Shown here one piece after another: positions 24,443 through 35,022 of a DNA stretch of 64,000 nucleotides (the stretch's first letter is position 1; each line of letters opens with the position of its first letter). The position numbers and the translations under genes were made by a program. Source of the DNA: Deinococcus radiotolerans (GTDB taxonomy: Bacteria; Deinococcota; Deinococci; Deinococcales; Deinococcaceae); contig NZ_BMPE01000002.1 in NCBI RefSeq assembly GCF_014647435.1, positions 310,001 to 374,000 of the forward strand. The letters are read 5' to 3'. Below the pieces are notes generated by a model, which worked only from the letters and a program-made list of their open reading frames with translations, was not told the DNA's origin and made no database searches.

Positions 24443-25726
24443 GTGATTGCCCGCTCCCGCGCGTGGGGCTCGCGCACCTTCAGCGCCCTGCGCCACCCCC
24501 ATTACCACCGCTACTGGTTCTCGCAGCTGCTGTCCCTGGTCGGCTCCTGGATGCAGGCGACGGCGCAGCAGTACCTCGTGCTGGAACTCTCGGGCGGCAG
24601 CAGCGCCGCGCTGGGCTGGGTCACGGTCGCGCAGTTCATGCCCAGCCTGCTGCTCTCCCTGTTCGCCGGGGCGGTCATTGACCGCGTGCCGCGCCGCCGC
24701 GTGCTGCTCGCCACGCAGCTGACCCTGCTGGGCACCGCCACCGCACTGGCCGTCACCACGCACCTGGGCGTCGTGACCCTGCCGCTGGTCATGCTGATCG
24801 CGTTCGTCAGCGGCACCGCGAACGCCTTCGACATGCCTGCCCGGCAGAGCATGGTCGTGGATTTCGTCCCTAAGAGTGACGTGCCGAACGCCGTGGCCCT
24901 GAACAGCCTGTCCTTCAACGTCAGCCGTACCCTGGGGCAGGCGCTGTTCGGCGTGGTGGCCGCGCTGGGCGTCAGCCTGCTCGCGGGGGGCAACGCCGAG
25001 AACATCTCGCGGCTGGCGCTGCCCTTCTACCTGAACGTCGCGTCCTTTTTCGTGGTGCTGTACGTGATCGCCACGCTGCCCTTCCCCGAGCGGGATTTTG
25101 GTCCGCGCGGCAGCATGCTCGGCGACGTGAAAGAAGGCTTGCGGTACGTGCGCGCCACGCCCGCCGTGCGGAACGTCATGCTGCTCGTGGGCGCCCTGAG
25201 CCTCACTATCGTCAACTTCAACGTGATCATTCCCTACTACGCCCGGGTGGTCTTTGGCGCGCGCGAGGCGACCTTCGGCGCGCTGTCCGCCGCGTTCGGC
25301 ATCGGCGCGATGGCTGGCGCACTCTGGCAGGCCAGCAAGCCCAATCCGCTGCGTAACCTGCGGGTCGGCGCGCTCATCCTGATCGTCAGCGCGGCCCTGC
25401 TGGCCCTCACGCCCGGCCCCACCCTGGCCTTCCCGGTCCTGGCCGCCTGCGGCTTCGGCATGCTCAGCCTGCTGGTCAGCGCCAACAGCACCGTTCAGCT
25501 CACCATTCCCGACCAGCTGCGCGGCCGGGTCATGAGCCTGTACTCCTTCGTGCTGGTCGGCATGGGCCCACCCGGCGCGCTGATCGCCAGTACCCTGATC
25601 AGCCGCGACTGGCTCCTGGGGCCCCGCATCGGCCTGATCACCCTGGCAGCCCTGGGCCTGATCGCCGTGCTGCTTCTCTGGACCCGCCTGCCCCGGACCC
25701 TGACCCGCCCCGCCGGGGACGACTGA
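24443..25726 (+). CDS. MFS exporter of the MFS_3 / EntS-like group
   Basis: 427 residues, integral membrane. Begins with the MFS_3 hallmark FSALRHPHYHRYWFSQLLSLVGSWMQATAQQYLVLEL and continues with repeated hydrophobic helices (LLLSLFAGAVIDRVPRRRVLL is the typical loop 2-3 motif), a central cytoplasmic region and a second set of helices, about 11-12 in total. The group exports siderophores, drugs or metabolites by proton antiport; the substrate is not predictable. GTG start placed by the leaderless box. An Fes-like esterase occurs in the same window, but 10 kb away. Confidence 0.88.
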   Translation: MIARSRAWGSRTFSALRHPHYHRYWFSQLLSLVGSWMQATAQQYLVLELSGGSSAALGWVTVAQFMPSLLLSLFAGAVIDRVPRRRVLLATQLTLLGTATALAVTTHLGVVTLPLVMLIAFVSGTANAFDMPARQSMVVDFVPKSDVPNAVALNSLSFNVSRTLGQALFGVVAALGVSLLAGGNAENISRLALPFYLNVASFFVVLYVIATLPFPERDFGPRGSMLGDVKEGLRYVRATPAVRNVMLLVGALSLTIVNFNVIIPYYARVVFGAREATFGALSAAFGIGAMAGALWQASKPNPLRNLRVGALILIVSAALLALTPGPTLAFPVLAACGFGMLSLLVSANSTVQLTIPDQLRGRVMSLYSFVLVGMGPPGALIASTLISRDWLLGPRIGLITLAALGLIAVLLLWTRLPRTLTRPAGDD

Positions 25727-25838
25727 GGGCCTGAACCCCACGTGCCCACACCGGACAGCCGCCGCGCGGGCTCACGCGGCCGTCCGCCGGACCGGAACCC
25801 TGAACGCGGTGTAAGCGCCAGGTCCGGCAGGAGGCTGG

Positions 25839-25844
25839 TATCCT
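25839..25844 (+). promoter_or_regulatory. -10 box of the 52-residue membrane protein gene
   Basis: TATCCT, 6 nt before the ATG at 25851. Confidence 0.5.
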
Positions 25845-25850
25845 GCCCGC

Positions 25851-26009
25851 ATGGCTTCAGACCGCAATCCTGACCAATCGCACGCCCTCACCTGGGCGCT
25901 GATCGTGATTGCCCTGGGCGCGATCATCGGGATTGGCACCGCTGCCGCCCTGCTGGCCCGCAAGGACCGCCCGCTGCCCGACGATCCCGACGCGCCCCTG
26001 TTCATCTGA
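25851..26009 (+). CDS. 52-residue single-span membrane protein
   Basis: Starts MASDRNPDQSHA, then one hydrophobic helix (about residues 13-35, WALIVIALGAIIGIGTAA), then a charged tail rich in Pro and Asp ending APLFI. It has a leaderless promoter with perfect spacing and ends just before a convergent terminator, so it looks like a complete small gene. Function unknown; candidates are a small regulatory or accessory membrane peptide. Confidence 0.6.
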   Translation: MASDRNPDQSHALTWALIVIALGAIIGIGTAAALLARKDRPLPDDPDAPLFI

Positions 26010-26031
26010 ACGCGGCGCCACCCAGCACGCC

Positions 26032-26068
26032 CGTGGGGCACCACCTCAGTCCAGAGGGGTGCCCCACG
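26032..26068. terminator. Convergent terminator hairpin
   Basis: CGTGGGGCACC / GGTGCCCCACG, 11-bp perfect stem with a 15-nt loop. Confidence 0.65.
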
Positions 26069-26081
26069 CGGCTGAACGCGC

Positions 26082-27818
26082 TCAGAACGGCCAGATGCGC
26101 GGAATGATCAGCAGGGACACCACGAACGTCACCGCAGTCAGGCCCGCCCCCACCCGCACGAAGTCCAGGAAGGTGTAGCGCCCCGGGCCGTACACCAGCA
26201 TGCACGACGGTTCCAGCGGCGTCACGAACGAGTTGCTGGCCGCGACCGTGATCCCGATGATGAACGGCCGCGGATCGTAGCCCAGCGCCTTGGCCGTGCC
26301 GATGGCCAGCGGCAGCATGACCAGCGCCGCTGCCTGGTTGCTCATGGGCTGGGTCAGCGCGACCGTCACGAGGAACAGCGCGCCCAGCAGCCCGTAGGGC
26401 CCCAGGGGTTCCAGCACGCCCGACAGCGCGCCCGTCAGGACCTTCGCCGCGCCGGTCGCCTCGAACGCCGTGCCGAAGGCCAGCATGCAGGCCACCAGCA
26501 CGATCACCGGCCACTCGACCGCCCCGTACGCCTCCTCGGGGGTGATCAGGCGCAGCGCGAGACTCAGGGCCACGGCGACCACGACCGCCACGCCCAGCGG
26601 CACGACGCCCAGGCCGCCCAGCAGCACCGCGCCTGCGAACAGCAGCACGGCCAGCGGGGCGCGCTTCAGGTCGCTCTGGCGTTCGGTCAGGTCGCCCAGC
26701 ACGACCAGATGGTCGCCCAGCGCGTCGATGCGCTCGGCGCCGCCCTGCACGAGCAGCACGTCACCCACCTGCACCCGCAGGCGGCCCAGCCGCTCGACCT
26801 GCCGCGCTCGGCGGTGCAGGGCCAGCACGGACGCCCCGTACCGCTCGCGGAAGCGCGCCTCGCGCAGCGTGCGGCCCAGCAGCGGCGAGCCGGGCATCAC
26901 GACCACCTCGACCAGCCGCACGTCCCCGCCGGTCTGGAGTTTCTGCTCGCTCTTGCTGACGATGCCCAGCGTGTTCTTCCCGGCCAGGATGCGCTCGGTG
27001 GGCCCCTCGACGGTCAGGGTGTCGCCCTCCAGCAGGCGGAAGCTGGCGGGCGGGGCGTACACGGTGTCCTCGCCGCGGCGCACCGCCACGACGGTCAGGC
27101 CGTGATCGCGGCCCAGCCCGCTCTCGCGCAGCGTGACGCCCTCCAGCGTGCTGCCGGGCGCGACCGTCAGGTCGGCGAGGTACGCGCGCAGCGAGTCCTC
27201 CAGTTGCGCGTCCCGCGCGGGCAGCAGGCGCGGCGCGACGAAGAACAGGTACGCCAGCCCCACGATCGCCACCGGGACGCCCACCCAGGCCAGTTCGAAG
27301 AAGCCCAGCGGCTTCTGGCCCGTGGCGGGCAGCGCGCCGGACACCACGAGGTTCGTGCTCGTGCCGATCAGGGTGATCGTGCCGCCCAGGATGCTCGCAA
27401 AGGCCAGGGGCATCAGCGCGCGGCTGGCGGGAATGCCCGCGCGCCGCGCCATGCCCGCCACGACCGGCAGGAACACGGCGGTGGTGGCGGTGTTGCTCGT
27501 GAAAGCGCTGACGCCCGCCACGGTGCCCAGCAGCGCCCGCAGGGTACCCGTCGCGCTGCGCGAGCGGCGGGCCAGCGCCGCGCCGATCCACTCGATCACC
27601 CCGGCGCGCAGCAGCACCCGCGTCAGGATGAACAGCGACGCCAGCGTCAGTACCGTGTCACTGCCGAAGCCCGCGAAGGCTTCCTTGGGCTTCAGCAGTC
27701 CGAAGAGCAGCAGCGCCGAGAGCAGGCCCAGCGCCGTGACGTCCACCGGCAGCCACTCGGTGGCGAACAGGACGAGCGCGACGACGAACAGAATCAGGAT
27801 CAGCGTGACGGGATCCAC
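26082..27818 (-). CDS. SLC13-type permease with central TrkA-C domains
   Basis: 578 residues. N-terminal membrane half (TLILILFVVALVLFATEWLPV, FGSDTVLTLASLFILTRVL, FTSNTATTAVFLPVV, GTSTNLVVSGALP), a soluble insert at about 200-380 with two TrkA-C-like domains (GSTLEGVTLRESGLGRDHGLTVVAVRR and GSPLLGRTLREARFRERYG), then a second membrane half including LTQPMSNQAAALVMLPLAI. This divalent anion:sodium symporter layout transports sulfate, dicarboxylates or phosphate; the TrkA-C pair probably senses a ligand. GTG start. It lies 100 bp behind lysK on the same strand and may share its transcript. Confidence 0.9.
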   Translation of the reverse strand: MDPVTLILILFVVALVLFATEWLPVDVTALGLLSALLLFGLLKPKEAFAGFGSDTVLTLASLFILTRVLLRAGVIEWIGAALARRSRSATGTLRALLGTVAGVSAFTSNTATTAVFLPVVAGMARRAGIPASRALMPLAFASILGGTITLIGTSTNLVVSGALPATGQKPLGFFELAWVGVPVAIVGLAYLFFVAPRLLPARDAQLEDSLRAYLADLTVAPGSTLEGVTLRESGLGRDHGLTVVAVRRGEDTVYAPPASFRLLEGDTLTVEGPTERILAGKNTLGIVSKSEQKLQTGGDVRLVEVVVMPGSPLLGRTLREARFRERYGASVLALHRRARQVERLGRLRVQVGDVLLVQGGAERIDALGDHLVVLGDLTERQSDLKRAPLAVLLFAGAVLLGGLGVVPLGVAVVVAVALSLALRLITPEEAYGAVEWPVIVLVACMLAFGTAFEATGAAKVLTGALSGVLEPLGPYGLLGALFLVTVALTQPMSNQAAALVMLPLAIGTAKALGYDPRPFIIGITVAASNSFVTPLEPSCMLVYGPGRYTFLDFVRVGAGLTAVTFVVSLLIIPRIWPF

Positions 27819-27918
27819 GTCAGCGCCCCCGCAGGCGGGACGGGCGGGGCGGACAGGGCAGAGGAGTCATTGGCCCCGATCATGCGGGCCACTGCGGGTG
27901 ACCCGCGTGAAGGTCTCT

Positions 27919-29019
27919 TTAATCCGCCTTGGCCGCGCCCAGCGCCAGCCGCGTCAGCGCGCCCCGCAGGACCGCCACCGCGCGGTCGTACTCGGCCAGA
28001 TCCAGCCGCTCCTCGGGCGTGTGATCCAGCGCGCTGTCGCCCGGGCCGTATGCCAGGGTCGGGACAGGCCAGTGGGCGGCGACCACGTTCATGTCGCTCG
28101 TGCCGGTCTTCACCTTGAACACTGGACTCCCGCCCTGCTCGCGGATCGCCACGCGGAAGGCCCGCGTCAGCGCGTTGTCTTTCGGGTGCCGTACCGCCGT
28201 CTCGTGCCCCACGAAGGTCAGCTCCACACCCGCCAGATCGGCCAGTGCCGCGCGGATCTCGGCTTCGGCCTGCGCTGGACTCACACTGACCGGGAGGCGC
28301 AGCCCGAACGTCCCCCACGCCCGCTGGTGCAGCCCGTCCGTGCCCGCCCCCAGGTCCTGAATGGTGGCCTGCACGCCACCGAACACGCCGCCCGGCTCCC
28401 CGGCCCCCGCCGCCCAGGCGCGCACGCGGAACCACGCCTCGGTCAGGTCGTCCCCGGCGCTGCTGCCGTCCCCGGCGGTATGGAAATTCTCCTTCACCGC
28501 CTGCGCCTTCACGACCAGCCGCCCCTTGTACCCCAGGGTCAGGCCCTCCCAGGCGCTCGGCTCGCCGATCAGGACCACGTCCGGCTGCACGGCGGTGCGG
28601 ATGTGCCGCGCGCCCCGGCTGCTGGGCGCCTCCTCCTCGGTCGCGCCGATCACCACGAAGCGCGCCGCCGCCAGCGCCTCGTCGGGCAGGGTCGCCACGG
28701 CCGCCATGAACGCGCACAGCGGCCCCTTGGCGTCCACGCTGCCGCGCCCATGCAGCACGCCCGCGTCGTCCACGTGCACGGGAATCTCGCCCGGCACGGT
28801 GTCCATGTGGCCCAGCAGCGCCACCGTCAGCGGCCCCTGCCCCCGCTCGCCCACCGCGTTCCCGGCCTCGTCCACGCGGGCCTCGAAACCGCGCGCAGCC
28901 ATCCAGTCCCGCAGGAACGCCGCGACCTCACCCTCCTGCCCGGACAGCGAGGGAATCCCGACCGCGCCAATCAGCAGATCCCGGGCGTCCTGCACGGCCT
29001 TCACTGCGGGATCAGTCAA
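27919..29019 (-). CDS. lysK: [LysW]-lysine/ornithine hydrolase
   Basis: 366 residues, M20-family metallopeptidase of LysW-dependent lysine (and arginine) biosynthesis; it releases the finished amino acid from the LysW carrier protein. Features: [16 protein letters not shown] (first metal His), [11 protein letters not shown] (bridging Asp), [18 protein letters not shown] (catalytic Glu pair), and [11 protein letters not shown], characteristic of LysK. This pathway is typical of Thermus/Deinococcus and archaea. Its ATG overlaps the end of the upstream gene by 8 nt. Confidence 0.93.
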   Translation of the reverse strand: MTDPAVKAVQDARDLLIGAVGIPSLSGQEGEVAAFLRDWMAARGFEARVDEAGNAVGERGQGPLTVALLGHMDTVPGEIPVHVDDAGVLHGRGSVDAKGPLCAFMAAVATLPDEALAAARFVVIGATEEEAPSSRGARHIRTAVQPDVVLIGEPSAWEGLTLGYKGRLVVKAQAVKENFHTAGDGSSAGDDLTEAWFRVRAWAAGAGEPGGVFGGVQATIQDLGAGTDGLHQRAWGTFGLRLPVSVSPAQAEAEIRAALADLAGVELTFVGHETAVRHPKDNALTRAFRVAIREQGGSPVFKVKTGTSDMNVVAAHWPVPTLAYGPGDSALDHTPEERLDLAEYDRAVAVLRGALTRLALGAAKAD

Positions 29020-30028
29020 CGTCCATCACTCCGGAGCCCTCGCCCGCAGCGAGGGCCAGGCTGATCAGCAGCCGCGCGATATCCGCCAGACCCACCAGCG
29101 CGACCGTACCCACGCCGCCCGCCAACAGCGTCCACAGGCCCGCCAGCCGCTCGCCGCCCGTGAACTGGAAGATCGCCAGGATCACCGCGCCCAGGAACAG
29201 CACCACGCCCAGCACCCGCAGGCGCCCGGGCAGCCCCGCGGCCAGGTCCGCCTGCCGCGCCAGCGCCGCCGCTGCACCCGCCGAGCCGCGCAGGGCCGGA
29301 ACAGAGGGCGCTGGCGCCGCGGGGGCTGGGGTGGACAGCGTGGGTGCAGCCGATGATAGGGCCACCGGCGCCGGTGCAGCGGCCGTCCCCACGGGCGCCG
29401 CAGCGGCCGGACGCAGCTCAGCGGGTCGCTGCACCTCGGGGCCCTTCGGCTCGGCGGGCCGCGTGGGCGAGAACGCTGACGAGGAGATCACGACCGGGGT
29501 GGGCGCCGGCCGCTCCTGCACGGCCGGGGCGGGCGGCTCCACGTGCACCGGTGACTGAAGGACCTGCGGCTCGGGCTCCGGGGCGGCCCGCTCGGGCGTG
29601 GGCGCAGCTGGAGTAGAAGAGACGGGTGCCGGCCGGGCTGCCGTGGCCGGCGCCGAGGCGGGCGGAGCGAAGGTCTTCGGCGCGCCCGACTGCGGCAGCG
29701 GCGAGGCCGGCTGCTCCTTGGCGCGGGCGGTCGCGTCCCGCACGCCGCCGAAGAAGGTCTGCACCGCGCCGGGATCGAAACCCAGCAGGCTGGCACTCAG
29801 GGCCGTCCCTGCGGGCGTCTCGACGCGCAGCGTGCCCTCCTGATCACTGTGAATGCGGGTCAGGTCCCGCAGGGTCACGCGGCGCGTACCGCCGGCATCC
29901 TGGTACAGCAGCGTCTCTGGCGTCAGGATGAACAGGGCGTCCTCGCGCTCCAGGGCGCTCAGGGGGGCGGCGGTCAGTCCAAGGTCACGCAGGGTCTGCG
30001 CGGCGCGGTCACTGGGGCGTTGCGTCAT
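29012..30028 (-). CDS. Membrane-anchored protein with PH-like N-terminus and Pro/Ala-rich linker
   Basis: 338 residues. N-terminal about 85 residues look like a small beta-rich domain ([45 protein letters not shown]), as in bacterial PH-like modules. A long Pro/Ala/Glu-rich disordered linker (about 90-245) follows, then two hydrophobic helices ([20 protein letters not shown] and [25 protein letters not shown]) near the C-terminus. AAGGAG stands 6 nt before the ATG. Translationally coupled to lysK by an 8-nt overlap. Function unknown. Confidence 0.78.
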   Translation of the reverse strand: MTQRPSDRAAQTLRDLGLTAAPLSALEREDALFILTPETLLYQDAGGTRRVTLRDLTRIHSDQEGTLRVETPAGTALSASLLGFDPGAVQTFFGGVRDATARAKEQPASPLPQSGAPKTFAPPASAPATAARPAPVSSTPAAPTPERAAPEPEPQVLQSPVHVEPPAPAVQERPAPTPVVISSSAFSPTRPAEPKGPEVQRPAELRPAAAAPVGTAAAPAPVALSSAAPTLSTPAPAAPAPSVPALRGSAGAAAALARQADLAAGLPGRLRVLGVVLFLGAVILAIFQFTGGERLAGLWTLLAGGVGTVALVGLADIARLLISLALAAGEGSGVMDVD

Positions 30029-30083
30029 GATCGGCTCCTTCCTCGGCGCGGCCGGGACCGTCCCGCGCGCCTCACTGCGTCAC

Positions 30084-30089
30084 AGCATA
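30084..30089 (-). promoter_or_regulatory. -10 box of the PH-like/lysK operon
   Basis: TATGCT on the minus strand; transcript with a leader of about 50 nt ending in AAGGAG. Confidence 0.45.
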
Positions 30090-30191
30090 GCGGGCGCCAG
30101 TGGCCCGCGCGGACCGGCGCGGCGCACCATGAAGGGACGACGGGCGCGCCTCTCACCCCCGCCGTCCGCGCCGCGGCCCACACTGAACCGC

Positions 30192-30449
30192 ATGACCGAC
30201 AACAGGTACGGGGACGCCCCCCTGGGCAAAAGCGTCGAGGAGATCGAGCAGGAGAGCGGCAACGTCGTGAACAGCCCCGTCCAGGGCGAGGCCCGGCGCG
30301 CCGAGGAGGCGCCCGTAGTGCCCGCCCTGGTCACCGGAACGGGCAGCGGCGTGATCGCTGCCGTGCGTCCCGACGCGCTCATCGAGTCCGGTGATAACGC
30401 CGACGATGGCCGCGCCCGCGAGAACCGCGACGCCAGCGAAGAGAGCTGA
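30192..30449 (+). CDS. Small acidic hydrophilic protein, 85 residues
   Basis: Charged, low-hydrophobicity protein ([26 protein letters not shown] at the start; Asp/Glu/Asn-rich end) with no membrane segment; probably partly disordered. Similar small acidic proteins are common in Deinococcus, but no family is recognised. A good terminator follows directly, which supports a real transcription unit. The start at 30192 is the first ATG in a region free of overlap. Confidence 0.6.
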   Translation: MTDNRYGDAPLGKSVEEIEQESGNVVNSPVQGEARRAEEAPVVPALVTGTGSGVIAAVRPDALIESGDNADDGRARENRDASEES

Positions 30450-30463
30450 AGCCGTTCCTGCCA

Positions 30464-30500
30464 GCGCGGCCCAGGACAAGGTCCGGGCCGCGCCGCTTTT
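30464..30500 (+). terminator. Terminator after the 85-residue protein gene
   Basis: GCGCGGCCC / GGGCCGCGC, 9-bp perfect stem, 12-nt loop, followed by CGCTTTT. Confidence 0.7.
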
Positions 30501-30536
30501 CTGGACGGCCCCACCCGGCGCGGCCGGGCACCCCGC

Positions 30537-30542
30537 TAAGCT
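30537..30542 (+). promoter_or_regulatory. -10 box of purE-purK
   Basis: TAAGCT, 7 nt before the GTG at 30550. Confidence 0.55.
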
Positions 30543-30549
30543 GCGGGGC

Positions 30550-32240
<1,691 letters not shown>

Positions 32241-32305
32241 GCCCGCCGTAAAGGCAGGTCAGGATTCGCGTAACCTCGCCTCACAGCCCGTCAGGCGGCC
32301 CCGCC

Positions 32306-32311
32306 TACGCT
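32306..32311 (+). promoter_or_regulatory. -10 box of the VanW-like gene
   Basis: TACGCT, 7 nt before the GTG at 32319. Confidence 0.55.
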
Positions 32312-32318
32312 GAGAAAC

Positions 32319-33467
32319 GTGAAGCGGCTCCTGACCACCCTGACCCTCGCCCTGGTCGCCTCGGCCCACGCGGCCGAGTTCAAACTGATCCTAAAGGATG
32401 AGTCCAGCGTCATCCGCAAGGGCGAACTGAAGACCACGCCCATCGTGAAATCCTGGGTGGTGACCGCCGCAGGCGTGAAGGCGACCCGCAAGGTGAAGCG
32501 CCTGAGCACCACCATCACGCCCATCCTCGACCGGATGGAGAAAACCATCAACGCCCGCACACCCAGACCCGCCGTGTTCCGCAACGTCAGCGGCAGCTGG
32601 GTCGCCACCGACCAGACCGGCTGGACGCTGGACCGCGCCGCCACCAAGGCAAACCTCCTGAAAGCCATCCTGGCGGGCAAGGACACCGCGCAGGTTGAGG
32701 TCAAGCGCGCCGTGCCCTCCCGCAGCGTGAAACTCCTCGCTCAGCGGGGCGTCCTATGGCACGTCGCGGCAGGCAGCAGCAACTACGCGGGCAGCCCCGA
32801 CTTCCGCGAGAAGAACATCCTGGTCGGCGCGAGCAAACTGGATAACTTCTTCATCGCGCCCGGCCACGAATTCAACTTCAACGAGGAGATCGGGCAGATC
32901 GACGCCAGCACCGGCTTCGTGAAGGGCTTCGTGATCAGCGGCGGCACCCTGAGCAAGGAGGACGGCGGCGGCATCTGCCAGGTCAGCACCACCATCTTCC
33001 GCGCGCTGTACCAGGCGGGCCTGCCCATCACCGAACGGCACGAACACAGCCACCGTGTGAAGTACTACGACCCCGTCGGGTTCGAGGCCACCGTGTACGC
33101 CCCCAGCAAGAACCTGCGCATGAAGAACGACACCGGCAAGCACCTGTTCATCCAGGCCGCCTGGGACACCCGCGCCAAAACTCTGCGCTTCGACGTGTTT
33201 GGCGCGAACACCGGCCGCACCGTGAACATCAGCAAGCCCGTCATCACCAACTTCAAGGCCCCCGCCAACCCCAGCTACACCCCAGACGACCGCGTGGCGC
33301 CCGGCGGCCGCCGCCTGCTCGACACGCCCATGCAGGGCATGACCAGCGTCCTGACCCGCACCATCAAGGCCAAGGGGAAGGTGATCAGCAAGGACACCCT
33401 CAAGAGCGTCTACCAGCCCTGGGGCGCGGTGTACGGCGTGAACCCCAAGGACAAGCGCCTGAAGTGA
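32319..33467 (+). CDS. Secreted VanW-family protein
   Basis: 382 residues, signal peptide (LLTTLTLALVASAHAAE, cleavage near 19), basic N-terminal half, and a VanW domain at about 165-300: FNFNEEIGQIDASTGF, GGTLSKEDGGGICQVSTTIFRALYQAGLPITER, and HSHRVKYYDPVGFEATVY. VanW proteins occur in some vancomycin-resistance clusters and widely elsewhere; the biochemical role is not established. No van genes are nearby, so it is probably a housekeeping envelope protein and not a resistance factor. GTG start. Confidence 0.9.
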   Translation: MKRLLTTLTLALVASAHAAEFKLILKDESSVIRKGELKTTPIVKSWVVTAAGVKATRKVKRLSTTITPILDRMEKTINARTPRPAVFRNVSGSWVATDQTGWTLDRAATKANLLKAILAGKDTAQVEVKRAVPSRSVKLLAQRGVLWHVAAGSSNYAGSPDFREKNILVGASKLDNFFIAPGHEFNFNEEIGQIDASTGFVKGFVISGGTLSKEDGGGICQVSTTIFRALYQAGLPITERHEHSHRVKYYDPVGFEATVYAPSKNLRMKNDTGKHLFIQAAWDTRAKTLRFDVFGANTGRTVNISKPVITNFKAPANPSYTPDDRVAPGGRRLLDTPMQGMTSVLTRTIKAKGKVISKDTLKSVYQPWGAVYGVNPKDKRLK

Positions 33468-33498
33468 GGGCGGCCGGTGCAGAGGCGTCAGGACGAAC

Positions 33499-33521
33499 GG
33501 GGCCCGCGTGATGCGGGCCCC
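33499..33521. terminator. Convergent terminator hairpin
   Basis: GGGGCCCGC / GCGGGCCCC, 9-bp perfect stem with a 5-nt loop. Confidence 0.7.
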
Positions 33522-33538
33522 TTCTGGGTCGGGCGGGC

Positions 33539-34126
33539 TTACTTCTCTCCGCGCAGCCAGGGGGTTGCCCAGCGCGTCACGGCCGGCATCACCAGATAGG
33601 TCATGAGCAGCACGACCACGATCATCTGCGGAATGGCGCGGATCGGCATCACGAGGTGACCCAGCCAGGGTTTCAGCGCCTCGCCGAACAGCCAGGACGT
33701 GCTGACGCTCACCGGGTACAGCGCCGCTAGGGTCAGCAGCGCCATCTTCCAGCGGGGCGGCTGGCGCAGGGTCGCGGCGGCGGGCGGCGTGAACCAGAAG
33801 TCCAGGCCCGGCTGCTTCTCGAAACTCACGTGCTCGTCCACCAGCGGCGCAATCCGGTCCAGCCACGCGGCCCGCTCCGGGGACAACTCCCACGCGGCCG
33901 CGCTGGTCAGGGAATCGAAGCGCGCCAGCAGGGTGTACTCCTGCTCACCCGGCGCGGGGCGGATCACGCCCGTCCCCCGGTGGCCGGGCAGGCGGGCCAG
34001 CAGCGCATTCGCCTCGGCGAGCAGCGCCTCGTACGTGGCCTCCTGCCCGGGGCGGATGCGGCGCCGGACGACCAGACTGACCGGATCGCTGGGCTGATGC
34101 CCCTCGAACTGAAGCTGTTCGCTCAC
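33539..34126 (-). CDS. Antibiotic-biosynthesis-monooxygenase-domain membrane protein
   Basis: 195 residues. N-terminal ABM-type ferredoxin-like domain (about 15-105; VSLVVRRRIRPGQEATYEALLAEANALLARLPGHRGTGV, EYTLLARFDS), then a Trp/Pro-containing linker and two hydrophobic helices (ALLTLAALYPVSVSTSWLF and IRAIPQMIVVVLLMTYLVMPAV). This ABM-plus-membrane layout is common in conserved proteins of unknown role. The GTG start overlaps the EamA stop as GTGA. Last gene of a leftward train. Confidence 0.82.
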   Translation of the reverse strand: MSEQLQFEGHQPSDPVSLVVRRRIRPGQEATYEALLAEANALLARLPGHRGTGVIRPAPGEQEYTLLARFDSLTSAAAWELSPERAAWLDRIAPLVDEHVSFEKQPGLDFWFTPPAAATLRQPPRWKMALLTLAALYPVSVSTSWLFGEALKPWLGHLVMPIRAIPQMIVVVLLMTYLVMPAVTRWATPWLRGEK

Positions 34127-35022
34127 GCGACTTCCGGGTCCGGCACGCGGCGCGGCCACGCGACCAGCGCGACGCCCGTGAGGATCACCGCCAGCGCCGC
34201 CCAGCCCAGCGGGCCCAGGTGCTCGCCGCCGAAACCCACGCCCAGCAGCACCGCCACGACCGGGTTCACGTACGCGTAGCTGGTCGCCAGGGCCGGGCGG
34301 GTGTGCGCCACGAGGTACATGTACGCGCTGTACGCCACGAGACTCCCGAACACCGTCAGGTACGCCAGCGCCCACAGGCTCGCGGCGCTGGGCGTGCCCC
34401 ACCGCTCACCCATCAGGACGCTCAGGAGCAGGAGGATGCCGCCCCCGGTGAGCATCTCGGCCGCCGAGCCCATCAGGCCCTGCGGGAGGGGGAGGTGGCG
34501 GGACCACTGGCTGCCGAACGTCCAGCACAGCGGGGCGAGGATCAGCAGCAGCGCGGCCAGCGGCGTGGCGTGCAGCTCCCCGACGTTCAGCAGTGCAATC
34601 CCGATCAGGCCCACGCCGATGCCCAGCCACTCGCGCCCACCGGTCCGCTCGCCCCACAGCCGCGCGAACAGCGCCGCGAACAGCGGCGACACCGCGATCA
34701 CCATGGCTGCCACGCTGCTGCTCGCGTCCCGCTCGGCCAACGTGACCAGCCCGGTGCCGCCCCCGAGCAGCAGGGTGCCCACGATGGCGCTGGACCCCCA
34801 CTCGCGCGCGGTGGGCAGCGCCGCCCCCCGGAGTCGCAGGACGAGCAGCAGCAGCGCGCCCGCCAGCACGAAGCGCGCCGCGAGCATGCCCAGCGGCGGC
34901 AGCGTCTCGATGGCCACCTTGATGCCGAAGTACGTGCTGCCCCACACGACGTACACCAGTCCCAGGCACAGCAGCACCAGCGGCGTCAGCCGCGCGGCCG
35001 TGGTGGGCGCCGTCACGCTCAC
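34123..35022 (-). CDS. EamA/DMT-superfamily transporter
   Basis: 299 residues, about ten hydrophobic helices in two EamA repeats: VLLCLGLVYVVWGSTYFGIKVAI (the WGSTYF start is family-typical), GLVTLAERDASSSVAAMVIAVSPLFAALFA, then LVAHTRPALATSYAYVNPVVAVLLG in the second half. Drug/metabolite exporter, often of amino acids or related compounds; fits its coupling to hisD but the substrate is unproven. The GTG start overlaps the hisD stop as GTGA. Confidence 0.9.
   Translation of the reverse strand: MSVTAPTTAARLTPLVLLCLGLVYVVWGSTYFGIKVAIETLPPLGMLAARFVLAGALLLLVLRLRGAALPTAREWGSSAIVGTLLLGGGTGLVTLAERDASSSVAAMVIAVSPLFAALFARLWGERTGGREWLGIGVGLIGIALLNVGELHATPLAALLLILAPLCWTFGSQWSRHLPLPQGLMGSAAEMLTGGGILLLLSVLMGERWGTPSAASLWALAYLTVFGSLVAYSAYMYLVAHTRPALATSYAYVNPVVAVLLGVGFGGEHLGPLGWAALAVILTGVALVAWPRRVPDPEVA

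Noticed and set aside
28091..29356. Ser/Ala/Arg-rich plus-strand frames opposite lysK and the PH-like gene
   Set aside because: Antisense shadows; no promoter, no RBS.
32319..33467. VanW homologue as vancomycin resistance gene
   Set aside because: No vanHAX, regulatory or other van gene is near; VanW domains are widespread in envelope proteins unrelated to resistance.
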